A stretch of DNA of 64,000 nt from Agrostemma githago (lineage: Eukaryota > Streptophyta > Magnoliopsida > Caryophyllales > Caryophyllaceae), in assembly GCA_958450325.1 (NCBI GenBank), contig OY288251.1:63691666-63755665 (forward strand). The letters are read 5' to 3'. Shown piece by piece: positions 1-10,910 of this stretch. The translations under genes and the position numbers were made by a program. Under the pieces are notes generated by a model, which saw nothing but the letters and a program-made list of their open reading frames with translations, searched no databases and was not told where the DNA came from. Within the stretch, counting starts at the first letter, position 1. Every line of letters starts with the position of its first letter.

Positions 1-1526
1 CTCGGGTCTTTGACGAGTTTTGATCTCGGGTTTCCTATAGGATTTCTAGGGGAAAGGTCAGGATAGTAAAAAGTTCAGGATTGTATCGCCTAGGATGTTG
101 ATGGTTGTAAGGTTGTTTTCGTTGTGAATTGTGTTGTGTATTGTGTGTGCAAAGGGGTGTATTTATAGGAGAGGGTATCCGGCTTTGGCTAGGAAAGGAA
201 CCCGGTTTGGATAGGAAAGAAACACCCACTTTGGATAGGAAAAGCCGGTTGTAGATGGGAGGAAACACCCGGTTGGGATAGGAATAGATTCCAGTTTCGG
301 ATAGAAAAAAGGTCACTCGATCGAGTGGTGTATGTCACTCGATCGAGTGCCTGATCTGATGCCCATTTCTGCGGGTCAAACGAGCCTACTCGACCGAGTG
401 GGTTGGTTCACTCGATCGAGTGGGTCTAGACTAAGGATGGCAACGGGTCCGGGACCCTTCCCAGACCCTGCGGGTTTTACCCTAACGTGTCGGGTACGGG
501 TCCTAATTTTTTTGGACCCCAAGGGTACGGGTCGGGTATGGGTCCTTCAAAAATGTTTCGGGTCCGGGTCCGGGTCCGGGTCCTAAGAGTCAAACCCGGA
601 CCCGACCCGTGGACCCGTGTAAAAAAAATAAAAATAAAAATATATATAAAACTAATGATAAATGATGACTAATCTGAAACCTAAATCAATTCTTTTCTTC
701 ATCCTTACTTCCCCAATTCCTGTTAACGTCATCTTCGACCCAGCCGTTCACCACCACACAAACCGCACCTTCCAGGCCTCTCATACTGTTACTTCTTTTG
801 TCCACCACCACCCCTTATTTATTTATTTTGCAACTACACAGCAACATGATGACATAGGAGAAGAAGCTTAGAGTGACTTGATTTTATTTTACCTTTTAAT
901 TGACTTTTTAAATTGCCGGGCTATAAATCGCATATATTTTAAATTGTCATGCATTGGACCCGTGACGGACCCGGACCTTACCTGCACCCATCGGGTCCGG
1001 GTAAGGGTCTAAAATTTCTGGACCTTAAGGGTCCGGGTCGGGTTCGGGTCCAACTTTTGAAGTCCGGGTCCGGCCGGACCCAACCCATACCCGCCTCGTT
1101 GCCATCCCTAGTCTAGACGAGTGGGAGGACTCTTTTTATAGATAGAGGTCTTTAAAGGAGAGTTTTAGTTCCTCCTTATAGCTGATTTTTGTGGTATTTG
1201 ACTTTGAATCGGATTTCCGAAAGCTGCGTGCCAGATTTTATGTCTCGGAAACGGCTTTGACCGGGGTTTGACCCGGTCGCTAAAAGACGGTTTTGCCCTT
1301 GGTGTCGGTTTTGACCCAAATTAGTTTTATTTGATTGGAAATGACTCACTGGGCCTAGATTTGAGGTCAGTTTTGTGATATTTGTACTCCGTAAAAAGCC
1401 CAAGCCAAATACTAACGATTTTGAGCCCATATTCGAGTATATTAAAGCATGTTTGCGTCCGATCATCATCGGATGTTTTTCGAAAGCTGTTATAGACACC
1501 TAGCAGCCAAATGTGGGTGTCTACAC
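1..1526 (-). mobile_element. Tat-family LTR, partial, outer 5' end at 1526
   Basis: Read on the minus strand this begins TGTAGACACC at 1526 and is clearly related to the LTR at 40490-42955 (same 5' end, same block near the GACCCGGTCG segment, same CACTCGATCGAGTG palindromes). The flank at 1527 is Athila integrase coding sequence rather than a polypurine tract, so 1526 is the outer boundary of an LTR that inserted into that gene. It is either a solo LTR or the 5' LTR of an element continuing left of the window. A minus-strand TATAAATA at about 158-165 could be its promoter. The segment 432-1110 is a later insertion. The other end and the target duplication lie outside the window. Confidence 0.8.
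432..1110. mobile_element. hAT-type MITE with 8-bp target duplication
   Basis: The left end reads TAAGGATGGCAACGGG and the right end is its inverted copy (CCCGCCTCGTTGCCATCCCTA on the plus strand read inward). Both sides are flanked by the 8-bp direct repeat GTCTAGAC (424-431 and 1111-1118), the duplication length of hAT elements. The interior is rich in GGGTCCGGGTCC-like runs at both ends and AT-rich in the middle. The short reading frames inside do not resemble a transposase, so the element is non-autonomous. Confidence 0.85.
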
Positions 1527-2685
1527 GGTTATTTCCAACAACATTCTCGTCAAAGTTTAACTCTTTGATAGCCCATTTGGCTTTGTGTTCTAATTCCATC
1601 GGTAAATGACAAGCTTTACCATACACAAGACGATAAGTAGTGGTTCTAATTGGCGCTTTGTAAGCCGTTCTTAATGCCCAAAGGGCGTCATTCAATTTCA
1701 ATGACCAATCCTTTCGGTGGGTATTTACAACTTTTTCCAAAATTCCTTTGATTTGACGGTTGGAGATCTCGGCTTGCCCATTTGATTGAAGGTGGTAGGC
1801 TAAGGACATCTTGTGAGTGATACCATATTTCCTAAGTAGGTGTTCAAAGGTATCTTTCCTAAAATAAGAGCCTCCATCGCTATTTATGGCTCTAGGCATA
1901 CCTAATCTCGGGAAAATGATATTCTTGAAAAGCTTGATTACAACCTTGGAGTCATTGGTGGGAGAAGCTACGACCTTGATCCACTTTGAGACATAATCAA
2001 CCGCGACTAAGATATATTTGTTGTCAAAAGAGGATGTAAACCGACCCATGATATCAATGCCCCAAACATCGAACAATTTAATTTCCAAGATAGGTTGAAG
2101 GGGCGTCTCATTTCTTCTTGTAATATTGTCACTTCTTTGGCAAGCATCGCATGTGATAATGAAAGCTCTAATATCCTTGAACATGGAAGGCCACCAAAAC
2201 CCGCTTTGGAGAACCTTGGCAATTGTCTTTTGATTGGCCAAGTGTCCACCATAAGGTGTCGAGTGAAGGTGCTTCACAATGTTAAATCCTTCGTCGGCCG
2301 TCACACATCGTCGATAGATTTCATCCATACAACGGCGGAACAAATAGGGCTCATTCCAATAATAGCATAGAGCTTCATAACGTAGTTTCTTCCTCTCTTG
2401 CTTAGAATAATCGTCCGGAATAAAATGAGACACTAAGAAATTGACGATATCGGCATACCAAGGTGTAACAGTTTCAATGGCCATCAAGGCCTCATCTCTC
2501 ACAGCTTCATTGATGGGTATACCATCATCTTCATTGCTTTCTTTACTAACCGTTAGTCTACTAAGGTGATCCACTACCAAGTTCTCCGATCCGGCCTTGT
2601 CTTTATTCTCGATGTCAAATTCTTGTAAAAGGAGAACCCATCGAAAATTCGGGACTTCATCTCCTTCTTGGACATAATATATCAA
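1527..2685 (-). pseudogene. Athila integrase, C-terminus cut by LTR insertion
   Basis: The frame starts with the RNase H tail (WVLLLQEFDIENKDKAGSEN, then VVDHLSRL) and continues into integrase. The zinc-binding HHCC region is visible (HLHSTPYGGHLANQKT ... CDACQR). The catalytic core shows its acids in order: D in VWGIDIMGRF, D in INSDGGSYF, and E in NGQAEISNRQI. Coding similarity stops at ELNFDENVVGNNRV, where the frame runs into the LTR that ends at 1526. The open frame continues to 1327, but those last residues are LTR sequence. The RNase H portion is out of frame with the upstream RT frame. Confidence 0.85.
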
Positions 2686-4249
2686 ATGGCCGCATGGTCG
2701 GTATGAATAATGACTTTAGAACCGGTAACATAAGTTCGAATGTTTTCCATGGCATAGACAACGGCAAGCATCTCTTTTTCGGTCGTGGTGTATCTTGATT
2801 GGGCTTCATCTAAGGTCTTGCTTGCATAATATATCACATGTAGCTTCTTGTCGATCCGTTGACCTAGAACGACACCAACGGCAAAATCGGAGACATCGCA
2901 CATGATCTCAAATGAAAGATTCCAATCGAGTCCTTTGATAATTGGAGCGGTGGTGAGAGCGGTCTTTATCCGACAAAAGGCCTCAAGACACAAGTCATCA
3001 AAAACAAAAGGTGCATCTTTCATAAGCAAAGAAGTTAAAGGCTTGGCAATCTTAGAAAAGTCTTTAATGAATCGTCTATAAAAACCGGCGTGACCTAGAA
3101 AACTCATCACCCCTTTGACATTAGTTGGTGGTGGCAAGTTCTCAATCACGGAGACTTTAGCCTTATCAACTTCAAATCCTCTATTAGAAACAATATGACC
3201 TAAGACAACACCTTGCTCAACCATAAAATGACATTTCTTCCAATTCAAAACAAGTCTATATTCTTCACATCGAGCTAATACTTGATCAAGGTTTTCAAGA
3301 CAAGAATCAAAAGATGTATGGACACTAAAGTCATCCATAAAAACTTCCATAGATTTTTCAATAAAATCGGAGAAAATAACCATCATACATCTTTGAAACG
3401 TTCCTGGTGCATTACACAATCCAAATGGCATCCTTCGATAGGCATAAGTGCCATAGGGACATGTGAAAGTAGTCTTCTTTTGGTCATCGGAGTGAATGAG
3501 AATTTGAAGAAATCCCGAATGACCATCGAGGAAACAAAAGTAATAATGATGCACCAATCATTCAAGCATTTGATCAATGAAGGGAAGGGGAAATGGTCTT
3601 TGATGGTGGCCGTGTTTAATTTTCAAAAATCTATACACATGCGCCAAACTGTAATGGTTCTAGTAGAAATTAACTCACCCTTTTCTCCTTTCACAACCGT
3701 CATTCCTCCTTTTTTCGGCACAACTTGTACGGGGCTAACCCATTTACTTCCGTTTATTGGGTATATGATGTTAGCCTCATACAATTTGAAGACTTCCTTC
3801 ATGACAACCTCTTTTATGGTGGGCTTCAATCTACGTTGACCCTCAACCGAAGGGTGGTGGTCGTCATCAAGGATGATCTTATGCATACAAAAATTTGGGC
3901 TTATGCCTTGGAGGTCGGCAATGCTATACCCGATGGACTTTTTGTGTTTTCTCAAGACAATCAAAAGTTTTTCCAATTGAGGTCCATCAAGTGTGGCATT
4001 GATTATAGCGTGATAATTAGTTCCTTCAAGAAAAGCATATTTGAGGAAAGAGGGGAGTGGTTTAAGTTCAAGATTAGGAGGAGAGGATACCATATTCTTA
4101 CTCACCGATAGTGGTTCTACCTTTTCTTCATGTAAGCATTCTTCTTCAAGGGGTGGGGAATCAAGTGGTTCCTCTTCTTTCTCATCATCTATCAAGCTAT
4201 ACTCAACCAAACTATCAATAACTTCAATGTAATATGTTTGTTCAATCAT
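2682..4249 (-). pseudogene. Athila reverse transcriptase and RNase H, broken
   Basis: There are two frames. 4249-3623 carries the linker and the RT start (VSPVQVVPKKGGMTVV ... WRMCIDF) and ends at a stop codon inside the conserved FRKLN-type motif. 3557-2682 resumes with the palm (GFLQILIHSDDQKKTTFTC, MPFGLCNAPGTFQRCM) and the catalytic VFMDDFSV box, then thumb and RNase H up to HTDHAAI. A stop and a single-base frame change lie between the two frames at about 3560-3625, and another frame change joins RNase H to integrase near 2683. Catalytic residues are still present, so the decay is moderate. Confidence 0.85.
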
Positions 4250-5196
4250 TGGTTGTTTAAAAGGTTGGAAAGGGAAAACTCTACCGACTCGTTCCCTATG
4301 TTAAACGACAACTTTCCATTCTTTACATCGACTATAGTACCACCGGCAGCCATAAAAGGTCGACCTAGAATAATGGGGGCAATAGTGTCTTCGAGCATAT
4401 CCATGACAACAAAGTCGGAGGGGATGAAAAACTTACCAACTTGAACAGATACATCCTCAAGTATCCCAAGTGGGTACTTGACGGACCTATCCGCAAGTTG
4501 AATTGACATACTAGTGGGTCTCATCTCCCCCACACTAAGTCTCTTAGCAATAGAATAGGGTAACAAACTAACACTAGCCCCTAGGTCACACAAAGCTTGA
4601 TTAACCACAACATTTTCAACCCGACAAGGGATGAAAAAGCTACCGGGATCCTCTAGTTTCTTTGGCATTTGATTCATAATAATGGCACTACATTGTGCCG
4701 TGAGAGAGACACATTCTTGAACCTCAATTGTTCTCTTTTTAGTCAAGACTTCTTTTAAAAACTTAGAATAAAGAGGCATTTGAGAAATTACCTCGGTGAA
4801 GGGTAAAGCTACTTCCACTTTCTTCAACATATCCACAAAACGGATAAATTGGGCATTCTCCTTGTGTGGCTTAGCTCGTTCGGGAAAAGGCAATGGTGGG
4901 ACAAAAGCGGGAGGCGGTGGAACATTGGATTCTTCTTCTTCCTCGGCTAAACGCTCCGCCTCTTTTGTTTTTGCTTCTTCCGTTTCTATTTGCTCCTTTT
5001 TCTTTCTTTTAAGTTCTCTTTGCTCAATCTTCGCATTTTGGAGAATATCAAACACCGATTGTATTCCCCGATTTTGTTTGGGGGAAGTGGGCGATGTTGC
5101 TTGTGGTGCACTTGGTTGATTGACATTGGATGTGGTGCTTTTGGTGTTCGAGTTCAAGTTCTTGTACGGGTCCTTAAGTTCTTTGTCACCTCTCAA
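4246..5196 (-). pseudogene. Athila gag C-terminal/protease region
   Basis: The frame encodes an E/K-rich linker and proline-rich segment, then the retroviral-type aspartic protease: VVVNQALCDLGASVSLLPY corresponds to the D-S/T-G active site (here D-L-G-A-S, the usual Athila variant), followed by IQLADRSVKYPLGILEDVSV and IILGRPFMAAGG. This is the Athila/Tat style of protease embedded between gag and RT. The frame itself is open for 316 aa, but the element around it is broken. Confidence 0.8.
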
Positions 5197-5444
5197 AATG
5201 ACGGCATTTGCTTGGTGTGGAGGGTCTCTTGGGATTTGGAGTTGCCCGGGAAAACCATGGGGTGGATGAATTGGGGCGGCTAAGGCTTTTGTTGCTTTTG
5301 CGGCGAAACCTTTAGCCTTGCTTTGGTATCTTGATGCTCACTCCATAGGTGCCCAACGGCTCTTTGCAAGTCACTAATATTATCCAATGGAACTCCTCCT
5401 TGACCATATTGAAAATTGCTTGATTGACCATAAGATTGAGAGGG

Positions 5445-6941
5445 TTAATTAAATGGTTGTTGATTGTAACTTTGATTTTCTTGAAAATTGCCTTGGAACC
5501 CTTGATTGTATCCATGATTGAAATTGTTACCATGTGAATTATGGTAATTGTTATACTTGTTGGGAACATGTAAGTTACTACCTTGTTGAGTGAAGTTGCT
5601 CCTTTGATAAGGAGGCAAATATGGGGGCATCTTTGGAGGACCTTGATTAAAGGGCATTTGTTGACTTTGATTAAATGGCCTCGGTTGACTCTCTTGGGCA
5701 CGTGGTGTTGGATTTTGAACATTTGGGTTTCCATAAGAAAAATTAGGATCAAACCTTGAGCCGACATTGTAAGTATTGGAAAAAGGGATCAAATTGAGGT
5801 ATTTGCCCATACACTTGTATAGCTTGGACTTCATTTGGCTCTTCAAAATAGGTTTCTTCATTAGGGATGCAAGAGCTAGAATCATGATCATAATTGCCAC
5901 AATGATCACATTGAACTTCCTATGTTATTTGTTTAGGAGGTGATGGTTGCCCTGTTGGAACACTCCCTTGAATTTGGTACATACCTCTAGGAGTAGACTT
6001 AGAACTCATGGCATCCATTCTCTTTGTTAACTCTTCAACTTGTGCTTGAAGTTTAAATTCGTTAGAACTCTTAGATGAATTCACTTCAAATTTCTTTCTA
6101 GAATCCCTCGATTGACCCACTCTAGAATCACTCCTTGCCATCTTTTCAATAAGATTCTTAGATGCCTCATTGGTAAGGGAAGAAAAGTCTCCTCCGGCGT
6201 CCGAATTGAGGTTTTCCTTGGTTCTCGAGAAAAGGGTGTTGTAAAATATTTGGGTTGTTAGCCAATCGGGTATTCCCCGGTGAGGGCACTTGCGTAATAA
6301 GTCTCTAAATCTTTCCCAAGCCTCACTTAGGCTTTCAAATTCATCTTGCTTGAATGTTTGTATTTCCATGTGATATTAGTTAGTCTTTGACGGTGGAAAA
6401 TATTTCTCCAAGAAGACATTAGATAATTGAGCCCATGTTGTGAAAGTATTAGCGGGATGGCCTTGAAGCCATCTACGAGCTCCATCTCTCAATGTCTTTG
6501 GAAATAATAATCGGTGCAATTGGCATGAAGTTAACCCATTGAGACGGGCCCCTACTAATTTTTCTTTAAATGAAGCGATATGCTCTTGGGCATCTTCTTT
6601 GGAAAAACCATGAAAGGTACTTTGTTGAACCGCATTTGTCAAAGAAGCTTTCAATACATAATTTTTGGGTATCACTCCAAAATCGACCGGTGAAGGTGTT
6701 TCTTCATGTGTAAGTTGGGAATGGGAACCTAAGGTCGACATTGGTTGGATTGGTGGTGGTGATAGATTTCGATTTGAATGATTTGGAGGGGTTCGATTTT
6801 GATTTTGTGGTGGTGTTCTCGGTGATGGCGAGGTTGGTGGTGAATTTTGTGAAGTAGATGATGTGGAAGGATTAATTGGGATGAGATTATTTGGTGTAGA
6901 AGGTGTAGAGGGTTTGTCACTAATCCCTTAATAATCTCCAA
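5445..6941 (-). pseudogene. Athila gag, fragmented
   Basis: 6741-6376 encodes the start of the retrotransposon gag domain (FHGFSKEDAQEHIASFKEKL, ARRWLQGHPANTFTTWAQL). It is stopped and continues at 6369-5920 (FKQDEFESLSEAWERFRDLL, KCPHRGIPDWL), which then runs into a Q/N/P-rich C-terminal part at 5909-5445. A zinc-knuckle-like C..C..H..C stretch is visible near 5890 in a third frame. The separate frame at 6941-6729 is an H/Q-rich shadow of the N-terminal region. At least two frame changes or stops make this a pseudogene. Confidence 0.75.
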
Positions 6942-8099
6942 AAATCTTCAATAAAAACTTGAAACAATCTTCTACAATGCTTGAAATTAAGATCTAGAGA
7001 AAGAAAATTGATGAAAACTATGAAGGCTTACTAACTAAGCTAAGGGAATTATCTAGAAAACTACTAGAATGATCTACTAATGGATGGTAAGTAGTATACT
7101 AATGGAGGCCTAATGGAATTGTCATGTGATGCTAACTAGGGTATACATATATATAGTAATGCCTTAATGGATCCTTAACCAAAAGCCCAAATCCAATTTT
7201 TTGCTCCATTAGTGAGACAAGAACCATTTAATCTTCATGAGGTGGAACTTCACCCTATCGTACACGGACTAATATCGCCAGGTGAAACTTCACCCGATGG
7301 TTTCACCCGGTGAACTTCTTCCCGTTTTGCAATTTTTGGACGCCTTTACCGTCGGGCGAAACTTCACCCGGTGGGTGAAAGTTTCGCTCGGTCATTTCGC
7401 CCAGTGGAGAGGGTCTCTGAAAATCTTTGGGGAGACAAATTTACCGTCGGGCAAAACTTCGCCCGGTGGTTTTTCATCGGGTGAAATTTCACCCCGGTCA
7501 TTTTCTGGCCTCTTCTCTTGTCTCATTCTTCGTCGTATGATTGGATGACTTTGAACTTTAAGTTGTGTGCTTTGCTTTCCGGACGGCATTCCCCTCTCAT
7601 GTGGTCGTGGAAGCTCGATTATGTTTTTGGTGCCAAAACCTATCAAAATTGATAGAAAAACTACCAAAAAAGTAAAACGCACAAGAGGGGCGCTAATGCG
7701 AGAAATACTCAAAATAAGGCGATAATCGCACTCTAACTCACAAAACGAGGGAAAAACGGGTCTAAATGGGAGGAAAAACGGTCTAAATTTAGCACACAAC
7801 AAGACGCATTTACGCCACAAGGACGTAGAAGGGAAAGGTGAATAAAACGTCCAAGAGATCTGTCTTCACTGGAGGTAACCTCTTGCCTGCATCTTGATGA
7901 TCGAACTCAACTGACAAAGAATCAACGACCTGAGGCGCATAACCAACCAACAACAAGGAAAAAAGAACACTCATAACTATTGCACGGTCCTACACCACCC
8001 TAGACTATGAATCTCTTCATCCACCGGAGATAAATTCAAAATCAATCCTCTATTAAAGTCACTTAGGGAGAGAAGGAAATTTATTGAAAACAACGAAAA
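6942..8099. other. Athila leader/LTR remnants, no gene
   Basis: Apart from the palindrome array at 7240-7505 this is AT-rich sequence with no convincing coding region. The open frame at 7392-7820 (minus) has no recognisable domain. By position it should be the Athila leader and the remains of its 5' LTR, but I found no clear primer-binding site or LTR end. At 7850-8099 it passes without visible boundary into the Tat pol fragment. Confidence 0.5.
7240..7505. repeat. Array of GGTGAAA/TTTCACC palindromes
   Basis: Imperfect copies of a dyad built on GGTGAAACTTCACCC / GGTGAAATTTCACCCC recur at irregular spacing (for example near 7282, 7300, 7357, 7370, 7450 and 7480). GGTGAAATTTCACC is a perfect 14-bp palindrome. 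The array lies upstream of the Athila gag on its own strand, where the LTR or leader would be. Confidence 0.6.
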
Positions 8100-10910
8100 G
8101 AAAGGACCACGTATCCGTAATTTCAGCTTCAATAACAGGATTATCGATGAGGAATTCGGCGACGATCCTACCTTTGATGGCTTTTAATGGTACAAATTTT
8201 AGGTCAAACTCTAATAGCATTAAGGTCCATCGAGATATCCTTCGTTGAGGACTGGCTTTTCGAAAAGGTGTTTAGTAGGATCCATTTTCGAATACACATG
8301 AATTGGATTAACTTAGCTTGTAGTGGCGTAGCTTCTTTGTAGCCCAGATTAGAGCCAAACAAATTTTCTTGAGTATGGTGTGTAACACCCCGTTATTTCT
8401 GAGTCAATTATAAGACGTTATTTGTCTATTTTACTTAAATCGGGTTTAAGTCGGGAAAAAATATATTTTTGGTGTCATTATAAAATTAAAGTATTTTGAG
8501 TCGTCTCATGATAAATCGATTTTGATTTTCTTTAAGTGGAACGTTATTTTATAAACCGACTTTATTCGATTTTGAGTCAAACACAATATGGAAAGGAAAA
8601 AAAACAAACCTATTCTATTTAAACTCCCCCACCATCCCTTTATTATATTACCCTACCCAACCTTAGACTTCCTCCATCTCTTCTCTTAATCTGCCGCACA
8701 AGTCAACCACCCCCTTCCTCGGTTTTCGAGCCAATGCATCTGATTCTTTGTCATCAAGTTTTCGCCGCCACCTCTTTTACTCTTTCTGTTTTAAAATAAT
8801 CTAAATTGTAAGTTTTTTTTTACCGATTCAAGTACTCTCTTTGTTGTTTCATGATTAGTGGATCATATACGGAGTTAGTGTTACTGTCGGAATCGGTGTC
8901 TTATGGAATATCGTTAGAGTAGTGAGTATATTTATTGATAAATATGAATACATGCTTGGTTTATGATAGAAGGGTAACCGTAGGAGTAATACTCGGTTTG
9001 GTGGTATTGTTGTTGACTCGATTTTTTTTAGACTTTTATGCTCTACATTAATGGCGATTAACGGGACGACTCCGATTAAAATTGTATTGCATGATTTGGA
9101 GAAGGGTGATGGCCGTAGGTGGGGTTAGCATTGTATTGTGGCAGGAAGCATATTGTTAATGGTAGGTTCTTGGATTAGGAGTATCAGTATGATATCATAA
9201 GATATTAAGGAGTAGAAAATCAGAGAAGTGTGTATATAGGTTAAAGTGTTGGTAATTGACTTAGTGATTGAGAGGAAGACTATATCACCGCTTATGCTAC
9301 TAAATAAATAAGACAAAACTATAGGTTTGTTATTATGGAGATTATATGGTTACTAATCATACTATTACATTAGGAATAGAGATGTAAGTATGTATTGATG
9401 AGTTTGTCCTAGGTTAAGTTATTGAACCATTTATATTATTTGTAGCTTGTGGGTTCGAGGAGAAAAAAATTTTGGACTAATTATAGCTCGGATTGACTGT
9501 CTTGAGAGGTAAGGACGTTTTAACATTTTTGCCTTTAAGTAAAGAGCATGTTCGGTTTAAATTATATATTTTTTTAAATGATTTTATAATTATTTTGTCA
9601 ATGGTGAATTTTTATGATACTCTTGTGATATTTTGGATATTGGAACTTTGTGACACAAGCCACATATTGGTATAATTTTTTGTGGTTATAACAGACTCTG
9701 AGAGCTCTGTTGGTCTATGAGGTTAAGGTGCGTCTGAGACGTCCCTGGGATTTCGTCCCGAAACTGAACTCCTGGCCCGAGTTGTGTTAAGTGGGGTTTT
9801 CTGGCCCCACTTGCTAGGTAGTTAGACTTTCTCCTTTGGCAGCCTCATCCTACTGACTGCCCAAATGTGAGTAGTGCGCACTATAATAAGTCTAGCTAAG
9901 CATAGGTGATACCTCTAGATCGTGCAAAATGGTAGGATATTGGCACACAGGTGGTGACATTATACTTTGGTTGGTTTTGGTTTTGGTTTTGGTTTTGACT
10001 ACTGTTTTCACAGTATTTTGGTTTGGTATCGAGATGGTAAAATTTAACTCTGATTTCAATTTACTATAAATTATAATTATTGTGTTACATTTTCATTATA
10101 ATATATTTTACTCAGCTTTACTGACGTTCTTTTGTTTTGGGTCGTTCCCCCGCTGGAACCTGTACCTATTTGTGTTTTGGGTACAGTTGATAGGTACACT
10201 TAATGTACTGCATGGCTGCATTTTGGTTCGGGATGCTGAGCGAGAGAGAATTTTATTATTTAACATTTACCTCTGAACTATTTATATCTATGTTGGATTT
10301 TGGGTTGAGGTTGTTTTAAACCGTTTTGAATTCTGTGGGACTTAAGTCTTCCGCTGCAACGTTTTCATTTAATTACCTCTCGGATTTATATTTCTTTTTA
10401 ATTCTTATACTATTCTTTTGCTTTGGACTTGGCCTTGTGAGCTAAGTGCGGAGTAACGGCCTTGAGTTTTCCGTTTTTATTCTTCTATTTTGATCGCGAA
10501 AATTTAGGGCTGTTACATGGTGTAATTGACTTAATATTCTAGGAATTTCTTGCTGATATAGTAGATTGATTTTTCTTCATTTTTTACCGGCTGTGCTAGC
10601 ATAGCCCCCATTGCTGTATCGGTAACATTCAAGTAAAGGGACAAAGGCAAACCGGGCTTAGGCAGAACTAGCATGGGAGGTGAAGATAACATTTCTTTGA
10701 ATTTTGTCAAAAACGGCTTGGCGTTTGTCGTCCCACAATCTACGTTCACCCACTTTCAGTTTCTTGAAGATTAGCTCATATACCATTGTTAGCTTGGAGA
10801 TGAAACAACTGAAGTATTGTACCTTTCCCGGAATTCCCATATTTCTTTCTCTGTTGTTCGAGGACTCATTCCAGTGATTGACTTCATAGTCTTACTTTCT
10901 CCACTCAGCA
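8100..10910 (-). pseudogene. Tat-type pol fragment (RT/RNase H), split by a solo LTR
   Basis: 8100-8380 on the minus strand matches the Tat pol segment at about 57600-57860 (the region encoding KAIKGRVVAEFLADSPV and upstream). 10518-10910 continues the same gene at the exact point of interruption: LVLPKPGLPLSLYLNVTD, GAMLAQPVKNEEKSIYYISK and FLEY correspond to 57880-58060, then the RT thumb. The two halves were contiguous before the LTR at 8381-10517 inserted. There are many frame breaks. No ends of a complete element are visible. Confidence 0.8.
8381..10517 (+). mobile_element. Solo LTR (TGTAACACCC...TGTTACA), TGGTG duplication
   Basis: The sequence begins TGTAACACCCCG and ends GGGCTGTTACA, a 7-bp inverted terminus typical of Tekay/Del chromovirus LTRs. 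It is flanked by the perfect 5-bp repeat TGGTG (8376-8380 and 10518-10522). At 2137 bp it contains no coding sequence, and removing it restores a continuous Tat pol fragment, so it is a solo LTR left by unequal recombination. A (GGTTTT)n microsatellite lies at about 9969-10000. The lineage is inferred from the termini only. Confidence 0.85.

Larger units (their letters stand above)
1527..7850 (-). mobile_element. Decayed Athila-type Ty3/gypsy retrotransposon
   Basis: Read on the minus strand the order is gag (about 6941-5445), protease (5196-4246), RT-RNase H (4249-2682) and integrase (2685-1527). The protease and RT have Athila-type wording (CDLGASVSLLPYSIAKRL; VFMDDFSV). Stops and frameshifts break gag into at least three frames, RT into two, and separate RNase H from integrase, so it is dead. 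The integrase end is cut off by the LTR at 1526. I could not place the 5' LTR or primer-binding site; 6950-7850 probably holds leader and LTR remnants. The limit at about 7850 is approximate. Confidence 0.8.

Noticed and set aside
3282..4444. Plus-strand frames across the Athila pol region
   Set aside because: They are antisense shadows of the RT and protease coding sequence, with no domain of their own.
7392..7820. 142-aa minus-strand frame upstream of Athila gag
   Set aside because: Overlaps the palindrome array and shows no similarity to gag or any known domain; most likely LTR/leader.
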